Notes: generated by a model not told the origin, from the letters alone. DNA of 64,000 nucleotides from Verrucomicrobiales bacterium (GCA_015075445.1 JABTUJ010000013.1:105895-169894); one strand, 5' to 3'. Positions 24,721 through 34,438 are shown, counted from the stretch's first letter. Numbers and translations are program-made.

Positions 24721-26374
24721 AAGAAAGCGCGGGCAGTGGTCGCCGCTCGACGGGCCCAATGCGCTTGCGTCGCGGCGACCACACCCCAAGCCCGGCGGGC
24801 CGGGCTCCGACCGCGGAAGAGTCTGGGCTGGTCGGCAGCGATGCCCAGGCGCCTTCGTAGCTCGGCACCTCCGGAGCAGATCGCGCAGGCTCCGCAGGAC
24901 CGTGATGAGCAGGTAGGAACTCAGGCTGATCGCCTCCCAGACCATCGCCACGCAATTTGCGTCGGCTCGCCACGCGCCGCTGCGCCCGCCATCGTGGATG
25001 GTATCGCCCGGAAACCGACCCCGGCGCGCGAAATGGGTGGACGACATCGCCTGGCTGCGCGTCCCCACGCAGCTCGATCAGTTGATCGCGCGTTCGCGGA
25101 CCGCGGCCTCCGACCGGTGCGTCATGCATCCAGCGATCGCCCAGATTTTCGTCGATCGCGCCCGGATTTCCGCCCACGGACTTCCGACACGGAAGAACGC
25201 CGACGCTCTTCGCGCGCGCCGACGCCGGCCACGAGAGGCCGTCGGTTGATCCGCCGGCCCTGAGAAAGCGCAGCGCCAGGCCAAAGACCATGCGGCTGGG
25301 CCGCAGTCCGTCCCGGAAGCGCGCCGGCGTCGATTACGGCGCCGCGCGGAGACCGAAGCCCAGCAGCGTCAATCGGCCAGCGATCAATGAGGTGAAACAG
25401 GGGCGCACCCAGACCGTGAGGGGTTTGAAGGCACCGACGAGATCCTGACCCGCGGCGGTCGCCGATGGTCGAGGCGGCGCGGCGCCGTCGCACTCAAGGT
25501 GGCCACCAGCCAGACCTTGCAGCGCGTTCCCGATTGGCGCGACCACTCTTCCGAAACGTAGGCCGCCAGCGTGTGGGCGTGCTTGCGGAAGCCGCTGACC
25601 GCACGCATCCGTGCCGGACGCGATCAGGTCGAGGCCCTGCTCGCGCGCCGCCGTGTCACCCTGACCACGGTGGGCCAGCCAGCTGCGGACCGGGCGGTCT
25701 GCCAAACGACGCTGGCGCCCACGGCGGCGGGGGATGGCGACCAAGCGCCGACGCGCAGCTACTCGCCGGGCACCGGATCGTCGACCTTGGGGAACTCATA
25801 CCGGGCCTTCTCCCGGCCCGAGCATGGATGGGCAACCCGAACTGACGAGTTGGCCATCCAGCCGTCCGTCGCGCCCGCAGTCAGCGTCGCCTGTGTCGTA
25901 CTGGCCGCTCGTACTCGAGCACCGGTTCACCACGCGTGACGCGGTGGAGGCCTGGCGGCTGCCGAAAGCCTCGACCTCGTGGGTGACCGTCTGATCACCG
26001 TGGTAGGTCTGGGGACGAGCGGAAGGTTGCGTGATGCCGTGACCATGAACTCGTTCGCGACCACGTGGGTGCGCGGCAGGTGCAGTTGGAAGGCCGTGGA
26101 CCGCTTGAAGTCTGCACGAGTTGCCGCCGAGCACGCGCAGGGCGCGCTGGAGGACCGAAAGTCCTGCGTCGCGTCGACGCCCTCCCAACCCAAGTGCGCC
26201 GTGGACCGCCTCCATCGCTGTCCGGCACGCCGCCCGCGAGTCGACCTGGTTGCGCTCGAAACGGGACTCATCGCGGAGGACGTAGCCGGTGAACCGCCAG
26301 GGTGCCTTCGGATTCCGAACTCGCGATCGACTTCTCATGCCGGTCGTAGTCGCCACGGCCAGCCGCTCGACGCG
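24721..26374. other. Decayed tract, unassigned fragments
   Basis: No continuous gene was recognised in 1.65 kb. The minus strand has coding-like patches in different frames (WEAISLSSYLLITVLRSLRD at about 24880-24940, possibly a membrane helix; LHLPRTHVVANEFMVTASRN at about 26030-26090), consistent with one or more dead minus-strand genes. The + strand frames are shadows. Confidence 0.4.
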
Positions 26375-27604
26375 TCACATGTCCGCGGTGCCACCACGCG
26401 CTCCTCGCCCAGCCACGATGGTCATGCCGTCGAGACGCTGGCCGCCCAACAATGCCGGCGCACCGCCCCACCCAGGCTGACCGACCGGCGATGGCGCCGG
26501 CCAAGCGCAGCCGATCCGGCCACAGACGCGAACCGGCGGGCCTGACCAACGAGCGCCGGCAACGGCACTGGCCCGCTCATGACGGTTGACAGACGAGCGG
26601 CGAAGTGCTTTCGCAGCACGCAATACGCGCCGCGCGCCCCCGTGGCAGGCGATCCGCCGTGAGGCGGCGTGGCCGTACTTGAAGCGATCGGCCTCCTCAT
26701 GCCGAGCGGCGCCATCCATCGGTCGGTAGGCGGCCGCATAAATCGCCAGACCGGGCGGGCGGTCGCCGCGATCGTCAGGACCTTCTTCTGGGGCGGGCTC
26801 TTCGCTGGCGGCGCCTTCCTCGGGCAAGCCGAGCCGCTGGCGCGCCTTGGCCGCCGGCTCGGTTCCGGGGCACTCGGTCACAATCCGGTTGAGGAGCGCC
26901 TCGGCCTCGTCGGTCTTCCCGTGGCGGTTGTAAAGGTTGACCAGGTGGATGGCGGCCCAGCCCCAGCGCTGCCGCTCGAGCCGGTGCCCGAGGATCACTT
27001 CGTACTCGAGCGCCGCCGCCAACGGGTTGCCCAGGTCATTCTCATAGATCTCCGCGATCCGAAACGCCGCGTGCAACTTGTTCGGTTTGTGTTTGAGAAA
27101 CTCCCGCAGCAGCCGCACCGCTTCGAGATGCTCACCGTCGGCCCACACCCGCTCGGCCTCGTCGTACTCCGGATCGCCCACCGGTTCGCTGGCCTCGCCG
27201 TAGAGTTCGCGCTGCACATGGTGGCCGACATACTGCGACACCTCGCGGCCCACCATGAGGCCCAGGCCCAGCACCGAGAACAACGCCAGCGCCCCATACA
27301 GACCCTTGCGCGAACGCGCCGGCTCGACCGCCACCGGCGCCGTGCGCCCGGGTGTCCCAGCCACTTCCCCGGCGTTCGTCATCCCCGCCTGACCCACCGC
27401 CCCCGCCCCGCCATCCACGTCGCCGGCCGCCTCGTTGGTCGCAGTCACCTCCCCCACGGCAGCGCCCGCGTCCTCGTCGGCTTCGGTGTAGCGGGCACTC
27501 ACGCGCTCACGGTCGCGTTCAACGGCAGCAAAAAACCGCTGGGTGAAGAACACCGCACCCAGCGTCAGCACCACGTAAAGGGCGATGCGCCACGGCAAGT
27601 TCAT
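26375..27604 (-). CDS. Membrane-anchored TPR protein with anomalous C-terminus
   Basis: 409 residues from ATG 27604. A first transmembrane segment (IALYVVLTLGAVFFTQRFF) is followed by an acidic/Ala-rich linker, a second (GLYGALALFSVLGLGLMVGR), then TPR-like helices (AERVWADGEHLEAVRLLREF, PNKLHAAFRIAEIYENDLGN, GKTDEAEALLNRIVTECPGT). After about residue 275 the sequence becomes Arg/Gly-rich and low-complexity up to the stop at 26375. That part runs into the decayed tract and is probably read-through after loss of the original stop. The role may be assembly of a membrane complex; no partner is evident. Confidence 0.65.
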   Translation of the reverse strand: MNLPWRIALYVVLTLGAVFFTQRFFAAVERDRERVSARYTEADEDAGAAVGEVTATNEAAGDVDGGAGAVGQAGMTNAGEVAGTPGRTAPVAVEPARSRKGLYGALALFSVLGLGLMVGREVSQYVGHHVQRELYGEASEPVGDPEYDEAERVWADGEHLEAVRLLREFLKHKPNKLHAAFRIAEIYENDLGNPLAAALEYEVILGHRLERQRWGWAAIHLVNLYNRHGKTDEAEALLNRIVTECPGTEPAAKARQRLGLPEEGAASEEPAPEEGPDDRGDRPPGLAIYAAAYRPMDGAARHEEADRFKYGHAASRRIACHGGARRVLRAAKALRRSSVNRHERASAVAGARWSGPPVRVCGRIGCAWPAPSPVGQPGWGGAPALLGGQRLDGMTIVAGRGARGGTADM

Positions 27605-27741
27605 GGTTGCGACGCGCCCAAGCTAGGCGGAAGTGGCCCGGAGGAAAAGCGATTTCCCCCCGAGATCGGTTGACCCGGGCCGAACGTCTCTTGTTTTTGG
27701 GCTTTCTTTGGTCCGGAGGCGGACGATGATCGCGCTGCGTT

Positions 27742-28311
27742 GTGGATACGGTGGTGCGGTCGTTCGTGGAGACTTTGCAGCAACGATTGGAGCGGTTCGC
27801 CGGCCGGCAGCCCCGGTTGGGCCAGCGCGTCTATCTGGCCCGCGGCGCCGTGGTGGTCGGCGACGTCGAATTGGGCGACTACGCGAGCGTCTGGCACAAC
27901 GCCGTCCTGCGGGGCGACCTCAACCGCATTGTGGTCGGGCACCATTCGAACATCCAGGACAACGCCGTCCTGCACCTCGCCGACGACTGGCCCTGCCTCG
28001 TGGGCAACTGGGTCACCGTGGGCCACGCCGCCATCGTCCATGCGTGCGCCGTGGGTGACGAAGTGCTCGTGGGCATGGGCGCCACAATCCTCGACGGCGC
28101 GGTGATCGGTTCCCAGTCCATCATCGGGGCCAACGCGCTCGTTTCCCAGGGTTTCGAAGTGCCCCCGGGTTCGCTCGTCCTGGGCCTCCCCGCCCGGGTG
28201 GTCCGCCCCCTCACCCTCGCGGAACGGGGCCGGATCCGGCTTTGGGCCGAGAAGTACGTGGCCACGGCCGGGTACTGGCTCGAACGCGAACGCTCTGCCG
28301 CGACGCCCTGA
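27742..28311 (+). CDS. Gamma-class carbonic anhydrase-like hexapeptide protein
   Basis: 189 residues from GTG 27742. A left-handed beta-helix is evident from hexapeptide repeats (VYLARGAVVVGDVELGDYAS, NAVLRGDLNRIVVGHHSNIQ), and the three zinc ligands are present as His in VGHHSNIQDN, VTVGHAAIVHACAVGDE. Such proteins hydrate CO2 or serve as acyltransferase-like proteins (YrdA/PaaY); many lack measurable activity. It is followed two bases later by the methyltransferase gene, so the two form an operon. Confidence 0.88.
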   Translation: MDTVVRSFVETLQQRLERFAGRQPRLGQRVYLARGAVVVGDVELGDYASVWHNAVLRGDLNRIVVGHHSNIQDNAVLHLADDWPCLVGNWVTVGHAAIVHACAVGDEVLVGMGATILDGAVIGSQSIIGANALVSQGFEVPPGSLVLGLPARVVRPLTLAERGRIRLWAEKYVATAGYWLERERSAATP

Positions 28312-28313
28312 CC

Positions 28314-28985
28314 ATGGCCTCTACGCCTGAACAGAGGGAGGTGCTGCCTGGGAGTCCTTCCCCCCCGACTCGGCCGCCCGGTCTGTGGCGCCGTTGGGGC
28401 CGGGCTTTCCGGGACCAGACCGTGTTCCTGCCCGCGCTGTGGCGATCCCCACAGACGGTCGGCGCCGTGTGTCCCAGTTCGCGAGCCCTCGCCCGGGCGA
28501 TGCTCACCGGCCACAACCTGCGCCAAGCCGGCCTGGTGGTCGAACTGGGCCCCGGCACGGGGGCGTTCACGCGCGTCATCCTCGAGGCCTTGGGCCCGAC
28601 CACCCGCTTCTTTGCCCTCGAGGTGGACGCGGGCGCCGTCCGCCATCTGCACCGGGTGCTCCCCCACGTGGAGGTGTTTCACGACTCGGCCGAGCGCCTC
28701 GACGAATACGTGGTGCGCTCCGGTCGCCCGCAGGTGGACGCCATCGTCAGCGGCCTGCCCTGGGCGGTCTTGCCGGAGGATCTCCAGCGACGCATCATGA
28801 CGCAGGTGGCGGGGTGCCTCCGACCCGGCGGTGGCTTCAGCACCTTTGCCTATCAGCATGCCCGGCATTCGACGGCCGGTCGGCGTTACTGGCGTCTGCT
28901 GTCCACGCTGTTCGCGCAAGTCACCGTCAGTCCCACCGTGTGGTGGAACCTCCCGCCCGCCGTCGTGTACCACGGTGTCAAGTAG
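28314..28985 (+). CDS. SAM-dependent methyltransferase, phospholipid N-methyltransferase (PmtA)-like
   Basis: 223 residues from ATG 28314. After a Pro-rich N-terminus comes FRDQTVFLPALWRSPQTVGA, then motif I VVELGPGTGAFTRVIL, motif II LEVDAGAVRHLHR and the post-II segment VDAIVSGLPWAVLPEDLQRR. These match PmtA/rRNA-dimethylase-like methyltransferases that convert phosphatidylethanolamine towards phosphatidylcholine. The WRSPQTVGAVCPSS segment is typical of that group. The substrate is inferred only. It starts two bases after the carbonic anhydrase stop. Confidence 0.78.
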   Translation: MASTPEQREVLPGSPSPPTRPPGLWRRWGRAFRDQTVFLPALWRSPQTVGAVCPSSRALARAMLTGHNLRQAGLVVELGPGTGAFTRVILEALGPTTRFFALEVDAGAVRHLHRVLPHVEVFHDSAERLDEYVVRSGRPQVDAIVSGLPWAVLPEDLQRRIMTQVAGCLRPGGGFSTFAYQHARHSTAGRRYWRLLSTLFAQVTVSPTVWWNLPPAVVYHGVK

Positions 28986-29384
28986 TCCCTCCGCAGAACC
29001 CTCGTAACCCCCGCTGGGGTGGGCCCCAGAGCGCTACCGGACCACGCGGAGTTTCAGGTGGCGAGGATGCCATGGCACAGGGGAACCGCCCGCTGTCCTG
29101 CCGCTTCGGCTGGGGGAGCACCACGACCCCGACCCGGCGCGCGGAAGCGCGCCGGCGACGGCGCTGTGTCCCGTGGAAATCACCTTGCGTTCTCCTAATG
29201 TCACAAGGCACCAAGAAAAGGTGACTCTTTACCAAATCGCGGTTAGCTCGCCCCGTCGGGATGGCCTATCAACCTACGGGCAGCGCTCCAGCACCCCCGG
29301 ATGAACCCGCCGGCCGGATCGGATCCGGCGGCGACCGGACCGCGACGCGAGGCCCCACGGAAGCGGCGCAGGCCGCGAGGCGCT
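28986..29384. other. Intergenic region upstream of the hdr-mvh operon
   Basis: 399 bases without a gene. An AT-richer patch near 29185-29250 stands out from the GC-rich surroundings and probably holds the operon promoter. It includes the inverted repeat TCACCTT (29180-29186) / AAGGTGA (29218-29224), and an alternative pairing CCTTG/CAAGG within it. No sigma-70 or sigma-54 box is called. Confidence 0.45.
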
Positions 29385-29975
29385 ATGGACATTAAACGCA
29401 CGATCAAATACGAGGCCGACCGGGTGTCCGGGTTCGGACGCGAGGTGATGGCGGTGCCGGGCTGCGAAGCCCTCGAGCACTGCATCCAATGCGGCACCTG
29501 CTCCGGCGTGTGCCCCCTGAGCATCTACATGGACTACACGCCGCGACAGGTGATGGAGCTGGTCCGCTCGGACTTCAAGAACGAGGTGCTCCAGAGCCAC
29601 ACCATCTGGCTCTGCGCCTCCTGCTACGCCTGCACCACGGAGTGCCCCCGCCAGATCCGCATCACCGACATCATGTACGAGCTCAAACAGCGGGCCATCA
29701 AGGAGAAGGTCTATCCCAAGCGCTTCCCGATCCCCGTCCTGGCCGAGGAATTCACCAAGATGGTCCACGATTACGGCCGCATCTCCGAGACCTGGCTGGT
29801 CAGCAAGATGTACCTCCGCACCAACCCCGTCGCCGCCCTGGGCATGGCGGGCCTCGGCATGAACCTCATGAAGACCGGCCGGTTCTCCCTCAAACAGGAC
29901 AAGATCGAGCGCCGCTCCGAACTCGCGCGCATCATGGAGTCCGTCGACCAGCAGAACCAGAAGGCTCAGGCATGA
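29385..29975 (+). CDS. hdrC: Heterodisulfide reductase subunit C-like protein
   Basis: 196 residues from ATG 29385. Two [4Fe-4S] ferredoxin motifs are complete: C33-C36-C39-C43 (CIQCGTCSGVCPL) and C77-C80-C83-C87 (CASCYACTTECPR). HdrC relays electrons between HdrA and the catalytic HdrB. It is the first gene of a co-directional run hdrC-hdrB-hdrA-mvhD-mvhG; its stop overlaps the hdrB start by four bases (ATGA). Being cytoplasmic and without the DsrK/HdrD fusion, it belongs to the soluble HdrABC type. Confidence 0.93.
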   Translation: MDIKRTIKYEADRVSGFGREVMAVPGCEALEHCIQCGTCSGVCPLSIYMDYTPRQVMELVRSDFKNEVLQSHTIWLCASCYACTTECPRQIRITDIMYELKQRAIKEKVYPKRFPIPVLAEEFTKMVHDYGRISETWLVSKMYLRTNPVAALGMAGLGMNLMKTGRFSLKQDKIERRSELARIMESVDQQNQKAQA

Positions 29976-30856
29976 AATACGCATACTTCCCCGGCTGTTC
30001 CCTCAAAGGCACCGGCAAGGCCTACGAAGAGTCCCTCCTGCCGGTGATGAAGCATCTCGGCGTCGAGATGCAGGAACTGGACGACTGGAACTGCTGCGGC
30101 GCCACCGCCTACATGGCCGTCGATGAAGGCAAGGCCTGCGCCGCCGCCGCCCGGAACCTCGCCATCGCGGAGAAAAGCGGCCTCCAGCAGGTCCTCGCGC
30201 CCTGCAGCGCGTGCTACCTCGTCCTCAACAAGACGCAGCACTACCTCCACGAGTACCCGGGTATGCGCCAGACCGTCGCCCGCGCCCTCGAAACCGTCGG
30301 GCTCCGCTGCGAAGGCACGTCCGCCGTCCGCCATCCCCTCGACATCCTGCTCAACGACATCGGGCTCGAGGCCGTCAAACAGAAGGTCACCCGGCCGCTC
30401 AAAGGCCTGAAGGTCGCCCCCTACTACGGCTGCCAGATCGTCCGCCCCTACGCCACCTTCGACGACCAGACCAACCCCACCACCATGGACCGGCTGCTCG
30501 AGGCCCTCGGCGCCACCGTCGTCAAGTGGCCGCTCAAGACCAAGTGCTGTGGCGGCAGCCTCACCGGCACCCTCCCCGAGGCCGGCCTGCGCCTCAGCTA
30601 CATCCTCCTCAAGGAAGCCATCAAGCGCGGCGCCGACGTCATCGCCACCGTCTGCCCGCTCTGCCAGTTCAACCTCGACGCGTACCATCCCAAGATCTCC
30701 GCCCGCTGGGAACCGGTGCCGATTCCGACGGTGTACTTCAGCCAGCTCATGGGGCTGGCGTTCGGCCTGCCGGACAACCAGGTGGTGCTGCACCGCGGCA
30801 TGATCCCCATGAAACCGCTCGCCGCTCCGGCCCCCGCGGCCGCCGCCGCCCGCTGA
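29972..30856 (+). CDS. hdrB: Heterodisulfide reductase subunit B-like catalytic protein
   Basis: 294 residues. Both CCG cysteine-rich modules are intact: C9, C41-C42, C78, C81 and C154, C192-C193, C228, C231. These bind the two noncubane [4Fe-4S] clusters that cleave CoM-S-S-CoB in methanogens. In a bacterium lacking those coenzymes the disulfide or other substrate is unknown. The C-terminus ends in an Ala/Pro-rich tail. It is translationally coupled to hdrC, and hdrA starts 40 bases downstream. Confidence 0.93.
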   Translation: MKYAYFPGCSLKGTGKAYEESLLPVMKHLGVEMQELDDWNCCGATAYMAVDEGKACAAAARNLAIAEKSGLQQVLAPCSACYLVLNKTQHYLHEYPGMRQTVARALETVGLRCEGTSAVRHPLDILLNDIGLEAVKQKVTRPLKGLKVAPYYGCQIVRPYATFDDQTNPTTMDRLLEALGATVVKWPLKTKCCGGSLTGTLPEAGLRLSYILLKEAIKRGADVIATVCPLCQFNLDAYHPKISARWEPVPIPTVYFSQLMGLAFGLPDNQVVLHRGMIPMKPLAAPAPAAAAAR

Positions 30857-30896
30857 ACCCGCGCAACCCGCTTTCCCCCGCAAGAAGGGCGCAACC

Positions 30897-32945
30897 ATGA
30901 GTGCAAAAAAGGAAGAACTCCGGATCGGATTCTATGTCTGTCATTGCGGCCACAACATCGCCTCCATGGTCGATTGCGTCGCGGTGGCCAGAAGCGTCGA
31001 GAAACTGCCCGGCGTGGCCCTCGCGCGCGATTACAAGTACATGTGCTCCGACCCCGGCCAGGTCCTGATCCAGCAGGACATCCGCGAGCACAAACTCAAC
31101 CGCATCGTCGTCGCCTCGTGCTCGCCCCTCCTGCACGAGCACACCTTCCGCGGCGCCACCGAGGCCGGCGGACTCAACCCCTTCTACTTCCACATGGTCA
31201 ACATCCGCGAGCATGACTCGTGGGTGCACACCGACCGGCAGGAAGCCACCGAGAAGGCCAAGGCCCTCGCCGAGGCCGCCATCCGCCGCGTCGCCCACCA
31301 CAAGGCGCTCGAGATCAAGAAGGTCCCCATCCACCCCGACGTCCTCGTCGTCGGCGGCGGCATCGCCGGCATCCACGCCGCCATGACCCTCGCCAACGCC
31401 GGCAAGAAGGTCTACCTCGTCGAGCGCGAACCCTCCATCGGCGGGCACATGGCCAAGTTCGACAAGACCTTCCCCACCCTCGACTGCGCCGCCTGCATCC
31501 TCACCCCCAAGATGTCCGAGGTCGGGTCCCACCCGAACATCACCCTCTGGACCTACTCGGACGTGACCAAGGTCGACGGCTACGTCGGCAACTACACCGT
31601 CCAGGTCAAACGCAAAGCCCGCTACATCATCGAGGACCTCTGCACCGGCTGCCAGGATTGCATCCCCAACTGCGTCTTCAAGGAGCCCAAGTTCACCGAC
31701 GACTTCAACGAGGGCCTCGGCAAGCGCAAGCCCGTCTACATCCCCTTCCCCCAGGCCACCCCCCAGGTCGTTGTCATCGACCCCGAAGTCTGCCTCAACT
31801 TCAAGCGCGGCAAGAACCCCGACGGCTCCCCCATCGTCAGCGACAAGTGCAAGAAGACCTGCGTCGAGGCGTGCGGGGAGAAGAACGCCATCGATTTCAC
31901 CCAGAAGGACGAGCTCAAGGAAATCAAGGTCGGCAACATCATCGTCTGCACCGGGTTCAAGACCTTCGACGCCGGGCGCGTCCCCGCCTACGGCTACGGC
32001 ACCTACAAGAACGTTTACACCTCCCTTGAGATCGAGCGGCTCGTCAACGCCTCCGGCCCTACCGGCGGCGAAGTGATCCTCCGCGAGGGCAAGAACCCGG
32101 ATGGCTCGCCCAAGACCCCGAAGTCCATCGGCATCATCCACTGCGTGGGATCGCGCGACAAGAAGACCAACATCTGGTGCTCGCGCGTCTGCTGCATGTA
32201 CTCGATGAAGCTCGCGCATCTCCTCAAGGAGCACACCGACGCCGAGCTCTACAACTTCTACATCGACATGCGGACCCCGGGCAAAGGCTACGAGGAGTTC
32301 TACAACAAGCTCCTCGAGGAGGGCACTCACTTCATCCGCGGCCGCGTGGGCGAGGTCACCGACTGGGCCATGACCCCCGAGGAGGAGGGCAAGCTCGTCA
32401 TCCGCGTCGAGGACACCCTGGCCGGCGTCGTCCGCCGCATCCCCGTCGACATGGTCGTGCTGGCCACCGGCCTCGAGCCGCAAGCTGATGCCGGCGATGT
32501 CCGGCGCCTCTTCAACATGAGCTGCGGTGGCGACGGCTGGTTCCTCGAACGCCATCCCAAGCTCGCCCCGGTCAACACCTTCACCGATGGCGTGTTCCTC
32601 GCCGGCTGCTGTCAGGGGCCGAAGGACATCCCCGACACCGTGGCCCAGGCGGGCGCCGCCGCGGCCGAGGCCATGGTCCTCATCGACCGCGGCTACGTCG
32701 AACAGGAACCCAACACGGCCTTCATCCTCGACCAGGAATGCTCGGGCTGTAAGTCCTGCATCCCGCTCTGCCCCTACACGGCCATCCTCTTCGATGAGGA
32801 GCGCAAGAAGGCCTACATCAACGAGGCCCTCTGCAAAGGCTGCGGCACGTGTGTCGGCGCCTGCCCGTCCAGCTCGATCGTCCAAAACCTGTTCGAGGAC
32901 TCGGAAATCTTCAGCGAAATCGAGGGAGTGCTGTCCTATGACTAA
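30897..32945 (+). CDS. hdrA: Heterodisulfide reductase subunit A-like flavin bifurcating protein
   Basis: 682 residues. The N-terminal domain (IGFYVCHCGHNIASMVD) precedes the FAD Rossmann motif DVLVVGGGIAGIHAAM at about 148-163 and the FAD/cluster segment TFPTLDCAACILTPKM. A ferredoxin module with an insertion (CTGCQDCIPNC near 249-259) sits in the middle, and two C-terminal [4Fe-4S] sites (CSGCKSCIPLCP, CKGCGTCVGACP) end the protein. The FAD of HdrA is the site of electron bifurcation. It overlaps mvhD by eight bases. Length and domains match archaeal and bacterial HdrA; no selenocysteine codon is seen. Confidence 0.94.
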   Translation: MSAKKEELRIGFYVCHCGHNIASMVDCVAVARSVEKLPGVALARDYKYMCSDPGQVLIQQDIREHKLNRIVVASCSPLLHEHTFRGATEAGGLNPFYFHMVNIREHDSWVHTDRQEATEKAKALAEAAIRRVAHHKALEIKKVPIHPDVLVVGGGIAGIHAAMTLANAGKKVYLVEREPSIGGHMAKFDKTFPTLDCAACILTPKMSEVGSHPNITLWTYSDVTKVDGYVGNYTVQVKRKARYIIEDLCTGCQDCIPNCVFKEPKFTDDFNEGLGKRKPVYIPFPQATPQVVVIDPEVCLNFKRGKNPDGSPIVSDKCKKTCVEACGEKNAIDFTQKDELKEIKVGNIIVCTGFKTFDAGRVPAYGYGTYKNVYTSLEIERLVNASGPTGGEVILREGKNPDGSPKTPKSIGIIHCVGSRDKKTNIWCSRVCCMYSMKLAHLLKEHTDAELYNFYIDMRTPGKGYEEFYNKLLEEGTHFIRGRVGEVTDWAMTPEEEGKLVIRVEDTLAGVVRRIPVDMVVLATGLEPQADAGDVRRLFNMSCGGDGWFLERHPKLAPVNTFTDGVFLAGCCQGPKDIPDTVAQAGAAAAEAMVLIDRGYVEQEPNTAFILDQECSGCKSCIPLCPYTAILFDEERKKAYINEALCKGCGTCVGACPSSSIVQNLFEDSEIFSEIEGVLSYD

Positions 32946-33474
32946 ACCGTGGACGCCACGCATCGTGGCCTTCTTCTGCAACTGGTGCACGTACACCGCG
33001 GCCGACCTGGCCGGCGTCTCGCGCCTCAAATACGCCTCGAATGTGCGCGTCATCCGCCTCATGTGCTCGGGCCGCGTTGATCCCCAGTTCATCCTCGACG
33101 CCCTCGCGCGTGGGGCCGACGGCGTCCTCATCGGCGGCTGCCACCCGGGCGACTGCCACTACGTCGAGGGGAACTACAAGATGCTCCGCCGCTTCGAGCT
33201 CCTGAAACGAATGCTCGTCGACTTCGGCATCGAACCCCAGCGCGTCCGCCTCGAGTGGATCTCCGCCGCCGAAGGCGAGAAGGTCAAGACCGTCATCAAC
33301 GAGATGACCCAGCAGCTCCAGGCGCTCGGGCCGCTCGGCATGCCCCAGAAGTTCACCGCCTGGGACCAGGAACTCGAACACCTCGCCCAGGCCGTCCAGG
33401 CCCGCGATGCGGCCGCCGGCCCCTGCCCGACCCACGCCGCGCCATCCCCCACCCCGGAGGTCGTCCATGTCTAA
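32938..33474 (+). CDS. mvhD: Hydrogenase/Hdr linker [2Fe-2S] subunit MvhD
   Basis: 178 residues. The conserved start IVAFFCNWCTYTAADLAG and the LMCSGRVDPQFILDAL and GCHPGDCHYVEGNYKM segments hold the cysteines that carry the [2Fe-2S] cluster linking the hydrogenase to HdrA. The C-terminal ~30 residues are Ala/Pro-rich and variable. Overlaps of eight bases on both sides (hdrA and mvhG) indicate tightly coupled expression. Confidence 0.93.
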   Translation: MTKPWTPRIVAFFCNWCTYTAADLAGVSRLKYASNVRVIRLMCSGRVDPQFILDALARGADGVLIGGCHPGDCHYVEGNYKMLRRFELLKRMLVDFGIEPQRVRLEWISAAEGEKVKTVINEMTQQLQALGPLGMPQKFTAWDQELEHLAQAVQARDAAAGPCPTHAAPSPTPEVVHV

Positions 33475-34438
33475 ACCCAAAGTAGCCTTTTACTGGTGCG
33501 CCTCGTGCGGCGGTTGTGAGGAAACCGTCGTCGACCTCGCCGAGGATATCCTCGGGGTCGTCGAGAAGGTGGACATCGTCCTCTGGCCCGTGGCGATGGA
33601 CTTCAAGTACAAGGACGTCGCCGCCCTGCCGGACAAGTCCATCTTCGCCACCCTGCTCAACGGCGCCATCCGCATGTCCGAACAGGAAGAGCTCGCTGTC
33701 CTCCTGCGCCGCAAGAGCCAGTACCTCATCGCCTACGGCGCCTGCGCCCAGCTCGGCGGCATCCCCGCCCTCGCCAACCAGTTCTCCCGCGAGCAGGTCC
33801 TCAAGTTCAACTACGAGGACTGCCCGGCCCTCGCCAATGAGGCCAAGACCCGGCCCCAGGCCCAGTTCACGGAGGCCGGCCGGACGCCCCACCTGTCCCA
33901 GCTCCACCACGTGGTCCGCACCCTCGACCAGGTCGTGGACGTGGACTTCTACATCCCCGGCTGCCCGCCCACGCCGAACCTGACCAAGGCCGCCTTCGAG
34001 GCGCTGCTCAGCGGCAAGCTGCCCCCCAAGGGCGCCGTCCTGGCTCCGGACATCGCCCTTTGCGACGAGTGCGAGCGCAAGGCGACCAAGCCGACCGACG
34101 TCGCCTTCACCGAGTTCAAACGCCCCCACCAGGGCCTGTGGGACTCCGGCAAGTGTTTCCTGGCCCAGGGCGTGGTCTGCATGGGCCCGGCCACCCGCAG
34201 CGGTTGCGGCGCCGCCTGCACCAGCGGCAACATGCCCTGCACCGGCTGCTTCGGCCCCACCTCGCGCGTCCGGGATCAGGGCGCCAAGATGCTCTCGTCG
34301 CTCTGCTCGAACGTCGCGGCCAAGGACGTCGCGGGCATCCAGCAAGCGCTGGCGGGCATCCCGGACCCGGTGGGCACGTTCTACCGGTACGGACTGGCCA
34401 AGAGCCTGCTGCGGCGGCGGGTGGACCTGCCGGCTTGA
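33467..34438 (+). CDS. mvhG: Group 3c [NiFe] hydrogenase small subunit MvhG
   Basis: 323 residues. The proximal-cluster motif is WCASCGGCEETVVDLAEDI (C11, C14, C17), with YGACAQLGGIPAL and IPGCPPTPNLTKAAFEALL supplying further ligands, and additional clusters at LCDECERKATKP and the Cys-rich GCGAACTSGNMPCTGCFGP. There is no Tat signal, so it is cytoplasmic. It should pass electrons from the Ni-Fe site in MvhA to MvhD. The large-subunit gene that normally follows is displaced by a two-gene toxin-antitoxin module. Confidence 0.93.
   Translation: MSKPKVAFYWCASCGGCEETVVDLAEDILGVVEKVDIVLWPVAMDFKYKDVAALPDKSIFATLLNGAIRMSEQEELAVLLRRKSQYLIAYGACAQLGGIPALANQFSREQVLKFNYEDCPALANEAKTRPQAQFTEAGRTPHLSQLHHVVRTLDQVVDVDFYIPGCPPTPNLTKAAFEALLSGKLPPKGAVLAPDIALCDECERKATKPTDVAFTEFKRPHQGLWDSGKCFLAQGVVCMGPATRSGCGAACTSGNMPCTGCFGPTSRVRDQGAKMLSSLCSNVAAKDVAGIQQALAGIPDPVGTFYRYGLAKSLLRRRVDLPA

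Noticed and set aside
23095..25263. 722-residue + strand ORF
   Set aside because: Arg/Pro/Gly-rich with no consistent homology; the M48 protease pieces within it need frameshifts, so it is an open frame by GC bias over decayed DNA.
19816..26374. Frameshifts as pure sequencing error
   Set aside because: Core operons of 5-10 kb on both sides show no shifts, so a uniform error rate cannot explain the clustering; local low coverage remains possible and only reads can settle it.
30747..33131. 794-residue minus-strand ORF across hdrA and mvhD
   Set aside because: Antisense shadow; the + strand proteins have all family motifs.
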